In this document: positions 23,890 to 37,336 of the stretch, piece after piece
How positions within the stretch are numbered: position 1 is the stretch's first letter
Layout of the letters: each line of letters starts with the position of its first letter
NCBI GenBank assembly: GCA_027625915.1
Contig: JANTQA010000047.1
Span: 11,408,001 to 11,472,000 of the forward strand
DNA: 64,000 nucleotides
DNA from: Anaeramoeba flamelloides
Lineage: Eukaryota; Metamonada; Anaeramoebidae
Direction of reading: 5' to 3'
Position numbers and translations under genes: made by a program
Notes under the pieces: model-generated
The model's database searches: none
What the model saw: the letters and a program-made list of their open reading frames with translations, nothing else
What the model was told of the DNA's origin: nothing

Positions 23890-24135
23890 AAAATATTATT
23901 TGTTACAAAATAAATGGAACAAAATTTTTATTTGGCTATTCAACAAAAAAGGTTTAAAAATCCGATAAAATTTCAAATTTTTTATTCCATAAACCAGTTT
24001 AAATTCATAATTTTCTCTGATAGAATTGGAGGGTTTGATGATTTTGTTTGAATTATTTCTCGGAATGGTGATAATTTTTGAAAGCTGAATAAAAATTTTG
24101 ATTTTTTTATTTTACAATTAATAGTGCTTATAAAA
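23890..24135 (+). repeat. Dispersed repeat R8, copy 1
   Basis: It aligns with 35540-35785 in the TOR intron: 'tatttgttacaaaataaat.gaacaaaattt', 'ttaaaaatc', 'taaaccag.tta', 'gaaagctgaa', 'gaaaattttgatttttttattt'. It is non-coding and about 245 bp long. Confidence 0.6.
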
Positions 24136-24774
24136 GTTTATGGGTTTCGTTCGTCTCCGAATTAACTTTTACTCTGTTTTAGGAAAATAATATTTTTCAA
24201 GATCTATTTTTTGGAAAAAAGTTGCAGTAATGTTATTATGAAAAATAATTCAAAAATTTGGAAAAGATTATTAGGATAATAGAACATGATTAACATTCAT
24301 TAGGAATGCTGAAAAAAAGGTTTAATTCAAACTAATTAATATTTAAACTTTTTTTTTCAGATATAATTTGTATATTTAGCCGACTTCTCTTTTTGATATG
24401 GGACCTTTTAAAATCTTTTATTCTTCTTTTTTTGTTTTTTTCAGAAATTTAAATTAAAATTATGTTCCAATCTTTATTTAATTCAACTTTATTTCCTCGA
24501 AAGTTGGCCCAAAATTTTATTCAAATATCAAAGATTTTTTATATATGACCTTTGAAGATTAAATAAGAATGAATTAGTATAATAAGCATACCTCATCAAA
24601 TAATAATTGATACCACACAAGTAATAACTCGAATATTTCAATAAAAGATTTTGTAAAAATTGAAATACAAAAATTCTGAGACCCTATTGAAAAAAAAAAT
24701 CAATGTTCATTTTGATTTCCTATTGAAGATCTAAATAAAAGTCCAAAAGAAATCAAAATTGTTTCTCTACAATC
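24136..24774. other. Gene-free stretch
   Basis: No supported feature. Confidence 0.4.
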
Positions 24775-25540
24775 AAATTCCCTTTAATTTGATATTATCG
24801 GTTTACAAATAGGAACAGTGGTAAAGAGAAATTTTTTATAAAAATAAACTCCAATTCAAAATTTCTTTACCACACCAAAATTCAATGTTTGAAACCAAAA
24901 ATCAGATTTAATGAATTCTCAAAGAAATACCAAATTAGAACCATTCACCAATTTAAACGCAAACAATTTTATATAAATTAATATACTCAAAAACAAAAAA
25001 TAAATAATTGTCAAGACTAATAAATTATCAGAATGTTAAAAATTTTTGAGAGAGCAAAACAAAAAAATACTGATAAATTTGTAAAAATTCTATTAGGAAC
25101 ATTGATTGATCAAATGATTAGAGACTCATTAACTAATTTTATTTGAGTTCTTCTATTTGGACAAACTCAACTTTAACCTGGTATTATTAGTGGAAAAAAA
25201 TTTTGATCGAACGAAACAAGTTAGTTAATTCAAACAATAAAAAGAAAAACAAAAAACTACAAGATGAAAAAATGATTTTCATATTTTACAACAATAAAAT
25301 TATTTCCAATTTGAATGAAATTGTATTATTATGATTCTTTTAACTGTTTTAACAGTGTGGAAAATTTTGAATTTTAGTTTAGTAACATATTTCATTTGAA
25401 CTAAAGTTGGTAAAATAAATATGATCCTCTTTATTATCATAGTAAAAATCATTAATTTAACACTTGAGTGTTCTAAAAAGAAGGTTAGTTTCGAGTGTAT
25501 TTTAAACTCCTTTCTCAGAACCATTTTTTTTTTAGATATC
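24775..25540 (+). repeat. Dispersed repeat R6, copy 3 (fullest)
   Basis: This copy runs from 'ggtttacaaataggaacagt' to 'aattttgaattttagttta'. It gives the uninterrupted sequence at the point where the reversed copy at 43825-44765 carries an inserted element. No terminal repeat or ORF suggests its class. Confidence 0.6.
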
Positions 25541-25777
25541 TTTTATATTACAAAAAAAAAAGTATTCGAAATGTATCATTGCTTTTTATTTTAAAAAAAT
25601 TACTTTTTATTGTATAAACTTTTCAAAGTACGGGTTTCTCGTAATTTATAAAACAAAAAAATAAAAAAAAATAAACAAAACAGAACAAAACAAAAAAAAT
25701 TACAAGATTATTAAATATTAATAATCGTATCTTTAATAACAAAACAAAAATAAATTTAAAAAATTAAAAAATAAAAA

Positions 25778-26074
25778 TCACCAAAAAGGGCACCAGCCTA
25801 TGTAGCATTGTGACAAATTTTCATTTGAAGTAGCCTGTTCTATTAACATTTCAACCTGTTGTGTAACTATTAATGTTTCATTGGGGTCAAAATCCCTACC
25901 TGTTAATTTATTAGAGATCCTTTTGATCACTTTTAATGCCTTTATATTGATATCCTCTGTAACTATTGGCCTATTTAAAGTTGTTTCAATTCTATTAGAA
26001 GAATTATTTTCTGAATTATAATATTGATCATCTTCATAACCATTTTCATTTTCATTCTCAATCTCAATTTCTTG

Positions 26075-26125
<51 letters not shown>

Positions 26126-29100
26126 GTTATTGTTATTGTTTACAGAAATTGAACCCTTTCTTCGTCTTCTCTTTTCAGTAGGCCGTGCCTGTATAAATTC
26201 TGATTCATCTTCTTGTAACCTCCAATTGATTAACGGGTCATAAACGAAGGCTTCAAGCATTGCCATGACGGAATCTTTATTTTCTCGCAATATATTCAGA
26301 ATATTTTTACAGGTGTATCTAAAAATGCCATGGGTGCCACTGATTTCCATTGCATTTACTAGCATTCTTGTTAACCGAAAGGGGATCGTTTCTGGCGTAC
26401 TTTCTCTTTGCATTGCAACTTCGAAGCAATCACCAAAATCTATGTGGTTTATTTTCCCCGTGAATTTATTCATCATTATATTACTGGGATGTCTGTCACC
26501 TAATCCCAAAATGTAACCAACCATTGACATTACTGCCAAGCTCGTGGTATAGTTAGTTCTAATATCCAGCCAACATTCCGAATTTGAAGATTTCAACCAC
26601 AGAATTTTTTCCAAATCTTGCCCGTCGGTATTATCCAGTGCTTGGTAGAAAACTTCCAATTTCTGTATCGGTGTTAATTTTTCCAGATCCTCGCTTTGCC
26701 CCCGCATTATGTTATGCTCAAGCTCCGGTATAATGTTTTTAGCCTTCCGATATTCCAAGATCAAATCATGCAGGGTGTCGCAATTTGGCACCCAGCCCAG
26801 TAGACCCGTATTTGGAGACAGGGGAACAACGGGATATCGCTGAATTGTTAGATTTCTTTTTGAAGTTTCCGTGTATTGCGACAACAGAGTATTGACCAAT
26901 CCAAACAATTGCATGACTCTTTCGTCTTGTCTCAAATCTTCATGCCCCTTCAATAAAAATTGGTAAACTAGGCCATTACTAGCAAATATTTTAAACTTTC
27001 GAGGTCTCTGCTTGGAAGGGATGATATCAAAAACCGTAGAAAATTTGGAAATTCTGATGATCTTTTGTTTGTCTGGGTTGGAAGAAATATATGTCCCCGG
27101 CACTGCCAATTCCAAATTTTTCACATTATATAATTTGGGGCTTACTTCGAATAGATTCAACGAGGTAACAACGTTTTTTTCTTCCGTCAATTTTTTTAAA
27201 ATTAGGAAATAAATTTGCCAGGACTTTTCCAAATATAATGGGTTTTCGATATTTAGGAACTGCAAAAAGTAATTCCAGGCCTCTTTTAATTTGTGATAAT
27301 ATTTTTGATAAAACTGTTGTTCATTTTTAGTTTTAGTATTTTTCTCCAATTCCTCATACAGAGGCTGCAATATTGAATACATCGACTGTATTTCTTGCCT
27401 TTCTCTGACGTATATCCTGAGACATTCATCCAACGCTTCTTGAATCTTTTCTTCGATTACTATTGCCACGTTAATTAATTCCTGAGAAACAAAGTTAGCT
27501 TCTTCAACCAAAATTGGCGATCGAATCTTCATTTTTTCCATGATCGTCTCCGCTTCGCTCTCCTGCGAGGTTTTTTGGTTTTTGCAAAATTTGCACCCTT
27601 TGCCCTCACAATATTTGCAATCCTTGATTTTCCTTTTATGCAAATCAGATTGGGATTGGGACATGTACGCAACAGTTAATGGATAAATTAACGACTGTGG
27701 GTGGCTTTTACCTATTTCATCCAATAAGCGATGCAATAATCTTCGAACGGGAATAATGTTAGTATGAATCCGAGCAATCAACTGCGGAATTACACGTAGC
27801 CAAGTGTTTATTGAAATGATCTGGAATTCATTATTTAAAGCATCAGTCACTTCCTTGTGTGTACCATATTTAAACCACAACGTTAATAATCTTAAAGTAT
27901 CCTGGATAGATTTGCCAGGTGGGCTTAGCGAAATGGATTTGATAAACCCTTTAATTGCTGAACTTAAATAATATTTTTTTTTTTGAGATATGAACCCAAA
28001 ATTTTCTTCCAAATTATTCACTGCAAAAAAATTCATTAATGCTAAGGAATGCCACGCTTTATACCAATTATTATCATATGCAGTGGCCTTTGAAAAGGAT
28101 TTTAATATCTCTTCAACTTGTTCATTATTTGGCTTTGTCAGAATGGCTAAATTCCATTCACCCAATTTTAAATAAAATTTTGCCTTTAATCTATTGTTCC
28201 ATAATTTATTATTATTTTTCATATTGTTTGCCATATTGCCATTCATATTATTATTATTAATATTATTATTCATGTTATTCATATCATTCATATTATTATT
28301 ATTCATATTATTATTATTCATATTATTACTACTACTATTATTATTATCATCATTATTATTCATACTCATATTATTATTATTACTATTATTATTAAAATTT
28401 AATTTATTAATTATTTTAATTATCTTATTTAAACCCTGAATTGCCTTTTGCTTTTTTTCCTTTTTCCATAAGTGTTTTAAAAAATAATAAATCACTTTAG
28501 GATTTGCATTTTTATAATCAATATTCATTTTTTTATAAAATTGCTTATTATTATTATTATTATTATTATTATTTTTTTTATTATTATTAATTAATAGTTC
28601 CAAAATAATTTTTTTAGATAATTTTAAATTATTGGATCTTTTAGCAATTTTACTTAATTTTAACCAAATATTTACATTTTCTTTTGGAGGTATAATTATT
28701 GAATGGATAGATAACAAATCTCGCCACACTGAAATGTTTTCTTGACTACCCAATAACCTTTTTTTCCAACATTTTTTTATAGTATCTTTTCTTTTTAAAT
28801 CGCTAGTATTTTTGTATTCAATAACCTCTTCTAATTCAACCAATTGTTGATAAATGACAAAATCATTATAGGCTCGACTATAGGATTCATTAATTAGATT
28901 TAACGTTTGCTTACTTAACAATTTTCGAGTTTTTTCGATTTCTTGTTTCGCTAAATTATATTTCTTTTGATAAATATGTAAAATGGCCTTTAAAAAATTT
29001 CCTTCGATATTGTCTTCTTTAATTACTGAAACATACTCATTCATCGCATTCCATTTTTTTAAACTCCAAGCAGATTTTGAAGCAAATCTGGATATTTGGA

Positions 29101-32100
29101 TTTTTTGTTTTGAATTAAAAAAATTCCAATTTTTTTTACATAATGTATTTAATTTATTCCACTCACCCAAAGCAAACAAACATCTCATTTTTCCTAATTG
29201 GATATTAAAAAATTTTTTATTCTTTAATAATTTTTTGGAAATTTGCTCGCCATAATCAGAATCATCGTCATAATCATCACTAGAATCATCAGAATCACTA
29301 GAATCATCGTAATCGTAGTCATAACCGTGGTTGTAATTATATACATTTTTCTTTTTTTTCTTTTTCTTGCTCTTTTTATAACGTGAGTGTGAATGTGAAT
29401 TTTTCTTTTTAGAATTAGATTTTCTTTTTTTTGATTTATTCTTAATAAGTTCTAATTCTTTGTTTTCATATGATAATAATGCCTTTTCCCATTTGTTAAA
29501 TTCTTCAAACCAATTTTCCTTCAATTCAATATTAAAATTTTTTTTAGAAAAAGTTAAAATCCCTAAAGCAGAATTTGGTTGATGCATTTGGTGGTTGATT
29601 GTGATCAAAGAACGTAATATTCTTTCTGAAGGGTTTTTTTTAAATTCAATTTCAAAATAATGCAATGCCTGTGCATAAGTATTACATTTTTCAGCAATCA
29701 TTCCCAATTTTTTATTTGTAATTGGTAGAGGTTTATCGACATGTTCCATAAATTCACACAGATTCAATAATTTTTGTAAAATTTTCATAGGTATGGTTTT
29801 TGAATTCAAAGCAATTTCGAAATTTGCAATTAAATCTCTTTTATATTTTTTATCCAATTCGTTCCAAATACTTAAAAACACTATATTAAATAATTGTTCA
29901 GCAAATGCGTTATTTAAATGTGCTAGGGCATTACAACTTCTAAAAGATGGGCTTGGGCTTTGTTGGAAAAATTTTAAATACAACTGTTGGAACCAAATAT
30001 TCCATTTTTTTTTACAATTTGTTTTTTTATTTTTTTTTAAATGATCATCATTTACATTATTATTTTTGTTATTTGATTTTTTCTTGCGATTATTTTTTAT
30101 ATTGATATGATCATAATCATCATCATCATCATCATCATCGTCGTCGTCGACATCGTTACCATCGTCATCATCGTTTTCACCTTTAACATCATCATTATTT
30201 TCAAAATCTTTACTATTAATTTTCCAACTAGCTTGTAAAGCCTTTTGAGAAATTTGTAATTTTTTGATATTTTCAATTGTCGATCCTTTATTTAATTTAG
30301 GATCTTTATTAAATTCAAATTCATATTCAAAATAATTTTCAAAATTTAATAAATAATTTTTTAAAAATTCTTGATAGTAATTGTTATTAATATTATATTT
30401 TATCAAGATTTTATTAATTATTGGTAAATACATTTTGATATTAATACCAAAATGTATTAATAAATAGCAAATTAATTTTATGATTTTTTCTCTTAATTTG
30501 ATATTATCGTTTTTCAATTCAATTAATAAATTATTAATAATTAAATTAAAATAATCAAATAAATCTAATTTTTTTGAAAATATTTCGATGGTATTAATTA
30601 TTTCAATTTTGACAAAGATTTTTTTATTTTTTTTCAATAATGTAATCAAAATTGGGATAATTAAATGCAAATAGTCGATCAGATAATAGGCAATTAATTG
30701 AAAGCAATTTAAAGTTTTTTTGATAACTGTTTTATCTTTAGAATTATCGAATTTTAAAATTTTGATCATTTTAATTATTAAAGGCGATATTTTAGATTGG
30801 GAATCATTTTGGAAAATAATTGATAATTCCTCAATTAATGAGATGAGCTGGACATATAAAAATTGATCCCATAATTGATCAATTAATATTAAAATATTGT
30901 TTAAATAGGGCTTAATATTATGCTTGACTATTTTAACCAATTCAGTTATTTGATTAAATATAAATAGCTGCAAGTTTTTTTCACAACTGTTTAGCACCTT
31001 AAAAAACGTTGGCAATATTATTGGCAAATATTTGACACAATTAATGCCTATATTTGAAATGATGATTTTGAGTGCATTTAGAGTTTGTATCATATAAGCT
31101 GATTTTATTGGCTCAATAATTATTTTTAATAATCCTATGATTGCTATTTTCGGATAATAATCCTCTTCTAACGATTCTTGAAATTCGGGCAAAATCGTTG
31201 AAATCTCTAAAGTGTCAATCGATGCTTCCTTATTATTTAGATTATCGTCTTCATACGCCATCAAAATATTTTCATTATAATGGTTTAAATAATCTTCCAA
31301 TTTTTCAAAGGAATTATTATTATTGTTATTATATTTATATTTATTATATTTATATTTATTATAATCATCAGAATCATAACCACCATCATCATCGTCATCG
31401 TCATTGCTATTGTTTGAACTAACTTTTCTTAAGAAGTTGACACTCATGCTATTTTTTTTCTTCTGATTATTATTATTTGGATTATTTTGAGTATTACCAT
31501 GATTTGTATTATCATTACCATTGCCAACTCCATTGTTGGTATTTAAATTGATACCCTTAACGAGATTCGTTTTATTATTGGTATAACTATAATAATTCTC
31601 ATTATCAGAAAATGAGGAATTATTTAATAAATTGCCATATTTTTTAATTTTTTTACTATTTTTAATATATGGACCATTATCGACATCAAATGACGAACCA
31701 GAACCATTGCCATCTGAATTATCGTAATCACTATAGTAATAATACGAAGATGTAGACGAGTTAATGTAATAACCCCCATATTCGTCAACATCGTTATCAT
31801 CGCCATCATCCCCATAGGAACTATAACCGTAATCAACTCCAATGCCACCATCATCATCATCGCCATCCTCTGATAATAGAAAATCATTATTAAAATTTTG
31901 GATATTATTATTTAAAAGGTCTTTGGAATAATTAATTAAATTAAAATTTTGTAATTTCGTATTTAAAGTTAAAAAATTTAATTTATTATCTAAATTGATT
32001 TTTTCATTATTCTCAATTTTATTTTTATTTTCATTAACATTTTTCTTTTTTTTTTTTTTATTCTTTTGTTTTTTACCATAATTAGCATGACTGCTGCTGC

Positions 32101-35100
32101 TACTACCGCCACTACCAGCAATACTACTCATATGGTTTTGATCAATATTACTATCTTTAATATTTTCTAAATTACTGCTGTTATTATTGCTTTCATTATC
32201 ATTTTGCAAATTATTATCATTATTATTATTAGGATTATTATTATTTGGGTTATTATCTAGACTATTATTGACATTACTTCTATTATTTAAATTCGAATTC
32301 GAACTTATTAAGGAATTGTTATTAGAATTGCTATTATCATTTTTTGAATTAATTTGCAATAAATTCAAATTTAGCTTATATTTATATGGATCCAATGCAC
32401 CAATTATCCCAATTAATATTAAAATTTCTTTTTGAATCAGCCAATTATTCTTTTCCGTTTTGAAAATTTTTAATAATGTGGAAAGCAAATTAGGAATTTT
32501 AAAATATGGCTTGATTACATAGGCAGTCGATTTAACAACCTGGCCTAATGTGTGCAAGGCAATTTGTCTTCTAAAGGGGAAAGATGATTCAATGAAGGTA
32601 TCGATTAATAATGGTAAAATGAGTGGCACGTATATCCTCATTTTTTCCCCACCAATTTTACAGAGTTCACCAATTGAACTTAAAATGGAGGTTGTGATAA
32701 TTGATTGCTCAACAGACAAATCATTATGTGGATTAATTTTTGTAATAAGCTTTTCAGTTAACGACTCGCAGTAGGGTGAAATCAACACCTTTGAAGATTT
32801 TATTAAATGCGCAAATAATTTTGAACAGTCCAAACAATTTTGAGAATTGATTGGATATTGGATTTTCAAATATAATTGAATTAGTTGCTTTCTTAAGATC
32901 GGTAACACATAATGTGAATTAATTCTGGTCAATCTACCAGCAATGGTGATGGCCTCATATTTATTTTCATATTCTTCATCGGTCAATGCAATAATCAAAA
33001 TCTCAATATTTTCATTTTGCGATAAATAATTATCAAATTCTGGTGATAGATTTTTCAAAATTTCTAATCTCAATTCTTTATCTTTATCGATAACCGCAAT
33101 ATATAAAATTTTCTCCAAAATTTCGCTAATTATAATTGGATGGCAATTTATTCTCAAAAATTCTTTCGTTCTATTGTTTAGGCTATAATTGGGCTCATTT
33201 AAAACATTAATAATTGTATTATCGTTGGTAATTTGAAATTGGCTGTTGGTACTATTAACGTTTATTTTATTTTCTTCCTTTATTTCAATTTCAATGATTT
33301 TTAAGCACGTTAATACAGTTTCCAATCTAATTTCGCTATCTTTAGAATCAAAGTATGTCAACAATTGCTCTCTTGCAATTTCAAGCAAACTATACCCCTC
33401 AAAGTTGAATGTTCTTAGGGTATTTAAAGTTAATTTTAATCGCTCCTTATATTTTTTTTCATTGTTCTCAGAAGATTCCATCCCCAACCCAGTTTCGAAT
33501 AATGCAGAAATTATTTCGGGTTCTTTGAACTCATTCTCTTTGTTATATTTGTCTTCTAGTGTTATTAATATTAATTTGTATAGCCTTTCTTGAATTTCAA
33601 ACAATAGTGATGGTATTTCAGAACTTAATATCATAAGCAATTCAATTAGTTCAACACAAATACCAAAGTTGAAAATTAAATCAAAATAATCATACTTAAA
33701 TAAGTAGCTATAAAAATTCTTTTTATAAACTTCGCATAATTTACCTATACAATACATCGATTGAATACATTGTGTTTTCTTTTTGCTTATGGATAAACTA
33801 TCTTTAATTAAAGGTAAAATTAGATATAAATCACCAGAAATGTTTACACCAACATTTTCAATTAATTCTGCTAAACTATCAAAAAATTGAGAGCGCCTTT
33901 TAGAATCTTTTTTAAGGCCAGTGCAAATAATTACTATTGATTTGTTTTGATATTTTTTAAATTTCTTGACAGATAACTTTGCCAAGACAGGTATTCCAAA
34001 AATAATTAAATTCCTAATATTTAAATGTTTATGAAATTTATTTTCAAAAAATATTTGACAGCATTGATCATATTTATCAAGAAGAAAATCCCCAGAGTTT
34101 CGAAATAATTCTGTTAAAACCAATATTCTTCCTTGGGTGCTATATATTGAGTTTTTTTCTGATTCCTATTTGTTTTTTTTTTTTTTAAATTATTTGGTAA
34201 TTTTAAATATTATTAATTTGAAGATTTGTTGTTTTTTTTTTTTTTAATCTGTTTTTTGTTAATATTATTTGTTGCTTTTTTTTAATTTGTTGTTTTTTTT
34301 TTTTTGAATACTTGTTTTTTCGATATTATTGAAGACTTGTTTTTTTAAGATTGATCTATTATATTATATTTTACTCTTCTGAAAAAGTCAAAAAAAAAGA
34401 TACAATAAAGTTAATCTTTATTTTTTCTAATTAAAATTTTAAAAAGTTTTTATTTTTATGAAAGAACACCTTTTTTGAGATCTGTTTTATCAGATTGTAT
34501 TCCTATGAAAAATTCCATTGTCCAGTATTATGAAAGTAAGTGAGTTTTAATAAATTTTATAAACACCAATTCAATAAAGTTGAATACTTTGTTTGAATAT
34601 AAAATGAAAAAACACTTTAAAACCTAAAAAAAAAAACCACTCAACTGAATATTTAAAACCCAATTAAAATAAAACAATAAAAATTAAAATGAAATATTTT
34701 AAAAATTGATGTGTTCTTTTCTTTGAAATGAGAAAATCTCGTTTTGGGAATTGTAAAGAAAAAAAATTAATAAAATCAATAAAAATCGTTGAACAAGGTT
34801 AATTGGGATAAATTTCTGTACATTTTATTGATAACTCTTTACACCTCAAAGTTTTGTTCTTTAAAGTCTCATTTTCAAGATAAAGCCGCAATTCATCTGG
34901 GTATTATGTTAGAGTTGGTTTTTTTTTTTTCTTTATTTTCTCTTTTCTTTGTTCCATACATCAATTCAAGAATGGTCTTTCTTAATTCCTACATCTAACT
35001 CATTCGAAATCAAACTTAAACTGTTTCTATTTTTATATTGGTAGATTATTTCGAAAATTTTTTCATCTTATCTTGTTTTTTTTTTCATTTTCTAACTGTT

Positions 35101-37114
35101 CAATACCCATAAATAAAAAAACAAAAAATGAAAAAATGAATAATTAAAATGAAAATTACCAATAAGTAATTATCTTATTGACTATCAAATTCAATAACAT
35201 TGATGATTTGAGGGGTGTGCCCTTTTGTTTGAAAAAGAGTTTATAAATACTCCACTTTAATGAACTTTAGGTGGATTTATTACTGAGTACATAAAAAATT
35301 TGTTTGGTTATAAAAAGGATTTGATTTTGGAATAGAAGAAAATATTAAGCAATTACGCAACAATTTTCCTAATATTAACAATTAAAAATCGTGTGATGTG
35401 TTATTTTCATGCCAGGTATTTTTTTAAAAATACTATATAGAGGTTAGCATAGTTATCAATATTAATACCAAAAATATAACTTGTTTTATAGTGAGAAAAT
35501 GTGTGAAAAGAAGTAATCTGTTTGCTTGTCTAGTTAAATGTTTTACTATTTGTTGCAAAATAAATAGAACAAAATTTTCATTCAATTTTCCAAAAAAAGA
35601 TTTTAAAAATCATTGGAAATTGTCAAATTTTTTAATTCTGTAAACCAGCTTAAATTATTAATTTCTAATCTTTTGAGAATTGTGAGGACTTTGGTGATTT
35701 ATTTTAATTCATTGGAGTGTGATTTTTTTTTGGAAAGCTAAATGAAAATTTTGATCTTTTTATTTAACAATTAACAGTATAAAAATAGATTGTAATTGTT
35801 GTTCCTTGATTATTACACTTTTGATTTTTACACTTTGTGAATCGTTTTAAATTTTTTGAAAAGAAAATTCGATATTTATATCAGAAAAAAATGACGTTCT
35901 TTTATTACCAAAGTTTGTTCTTCTTAAAAATAGGCATTTTTTGATGAAAAATGGTAATAAGAGAATCGATCTTACACTGTTTATTTGAAAGATAATTTTT
36001 CTTATTGTTAACTTTTTTTTTTTTAATCACTGAGTTTTATCGTAGTTTAGCATAATTCCTAAAAAGGTTTTTGTTTTCTTGAATTGGCTGTGCCAGTTAA
36101 TGAAGTGATCACTGAATTTTGTGGGTTTGTTAAAAAAAAAAAAAATAAAGGTTTGATAAAATTGGCATTTATTAATTTTTTTGTTGTTCTTTTTGAAAAA
36201 AACACAAGTACATTTTCTTTATTGATTTTTTTTTTGTGTTTTCGGACAGTTATTTTTCGGAACTAACTAAATACAATTGGAAGTAGTTAGTTGGCTTTTT
36301 TAATTTGTAAACTAATTAAATTTTTGTTTTTTTTTTTGGAATTTTTTGTTTTTTGTTTACTTAAAAAACAAACAAAAAACAACAATCGAAAAAATAAACC
36401 CTAAAAAAAAAAAAAAAAAAACTTTACCTGTAAGGAAAAAGAATACAGATCATTTAAGACCTTCAAACGAATTGAGTGGCCCTTTTGAGATAACAAAACA
36501 AGACAACACCTTAAAGTTTCGTTTGCCACTCGTTGTAAAGTTCTTTTTTCTGACACTATACAATCGATTAACAACCCATAAAATTCTTGAAAATGGTTCA
36601 GCACATTTAAAGGTGCAGGCTCGATCAGCTCTTTAAAGACTAGTAGTGTGGCATATTTTCGTAAATTTGGACAATCGGGCTTGATCCATTCTAATGCAGA
36701 TTTTAAATGTTTCTCTACAAAAGGCGGATTGAGTGTTTCTGTAACCATAACCAAATTTCTTAAAACCATTGTTGCGGTTTCGACTACAAATTGGTTGTTG
36801 ATCGTTAAGACGTTTTTTAAATAGTTTGCACAACGAGTGATGTTTGAAGAATTTTCTTCGATCTTGGATTGGATTAATTGATCAAAAATTAAGATGCCGC
36901 CAATTTTCTCATTTGCGACAGTAGATCTGATTAAAACATAAATTTGGCGTTTTAATTCTTCAAGGAAGAGCTGTAATTCCGTTAAAGGCAATTTCGATGA
37001 AAAGGTTTTTAATAATTTTTGTAATTTGACTGTTGATGTTTGAATAATTTCATTATTACCACTGCAAATAGATTTAAATAAATCATCAAATTGACTCAAT
37101 AATTCAGTACTCAT
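25778..37114 (-). CDS. TOR: Target of rapamycin (TOR) PI3K-related kinase
   Basis: Exon 1 is 37114-36428 and exon 2 is 34165-25778, about 3,024 residues (human 2,549). The CAG|GTAAAG donor and AAATAG acceptor are both phase 0. The join YSFSLQ-ESEKNS...ILVLTELFRNSG matches the plant TOR stretch FEATQDGLG...LLAVGELLRNTG, and there is no usable ATG at the 5' end of exon 2. Order: HEAT repeats (about 1-1600), FAT (about 1630-2390), FRB (about 2460-2560), kinase (about 2585-2880) with GHEDLRQDERVMQLF, LGLGDRHPSN and HIDFGDCF, then FATC ending in the hallmark GWCPFW. TOR controls growth and translation through TORC1/TORC2. The extra length is Asn/Asp/Lys-rich inserts, mainly about 850-1190 and between kinase and FATC. 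A CXXCXGXG knuckle precedes the FRB and several rapamycin-contact residues differ. Confidence 0.97.
34166..36427 (-). other. 2.26-kb first intron of TOR
   Basis: It runs from GTAAAG to AAATAG. It contains repeat R8 (35540-35785) and a patch at 34789-34920 that is less AT-rich and open on both strands; the plus frame reads FQDKAAIHLGIMLEL. The patch is not needed to complete TOR and is not called as an exon. Confidence 0.7.
35540..35785 (+). repeat. Dispersed repeat R8, copy 2, in TOR intron
   Basis: It is the homologue of 23890-24135 in the same orientation, diverged by scattered substitutions. It shows that the intron grew at least partly by repeat insertion. Confidence 0.6.
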
Positions 37115-37336
37115 TTAGTAGTGATAATTGATTGAGCCAAAATGAACGAAATATAAGAATTGGAAAATATGTATTGAAAAAAGAAAAAAAAAATAAAAAG
37201 GATAAAAAAATAAAAAGTCTTTGGTGAATTTTAGAATTTGTGTTGTTTTTTTGTTTTTTCTCTCTCGTTTTGTGGAATGAAGTTTTGGTAAGAACACTCT
37301 TAGCATTAGTGTGTTTCAGTTTTGTCATTAATTTTT

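Noticed and set aside
28194-28439. Long Leu/Ile/Phe ORF on the plus strand, membrane-protein-like
   Set aside because: It is the complement of an Asn-rich tract in TOR; poly-Asn codons read backwards give hydrophobic runs.
34789-34998. Plus-strand frame in the TOR intron reading FQDKAAIHLGIMLELV, superficially like the IHGALLILNELV segment of mTOR
   Set aside because: It is on the opposite strand to TOR, and that segment is already supplied at the start of exon 2 (TQGRILVLTELFRNSG).
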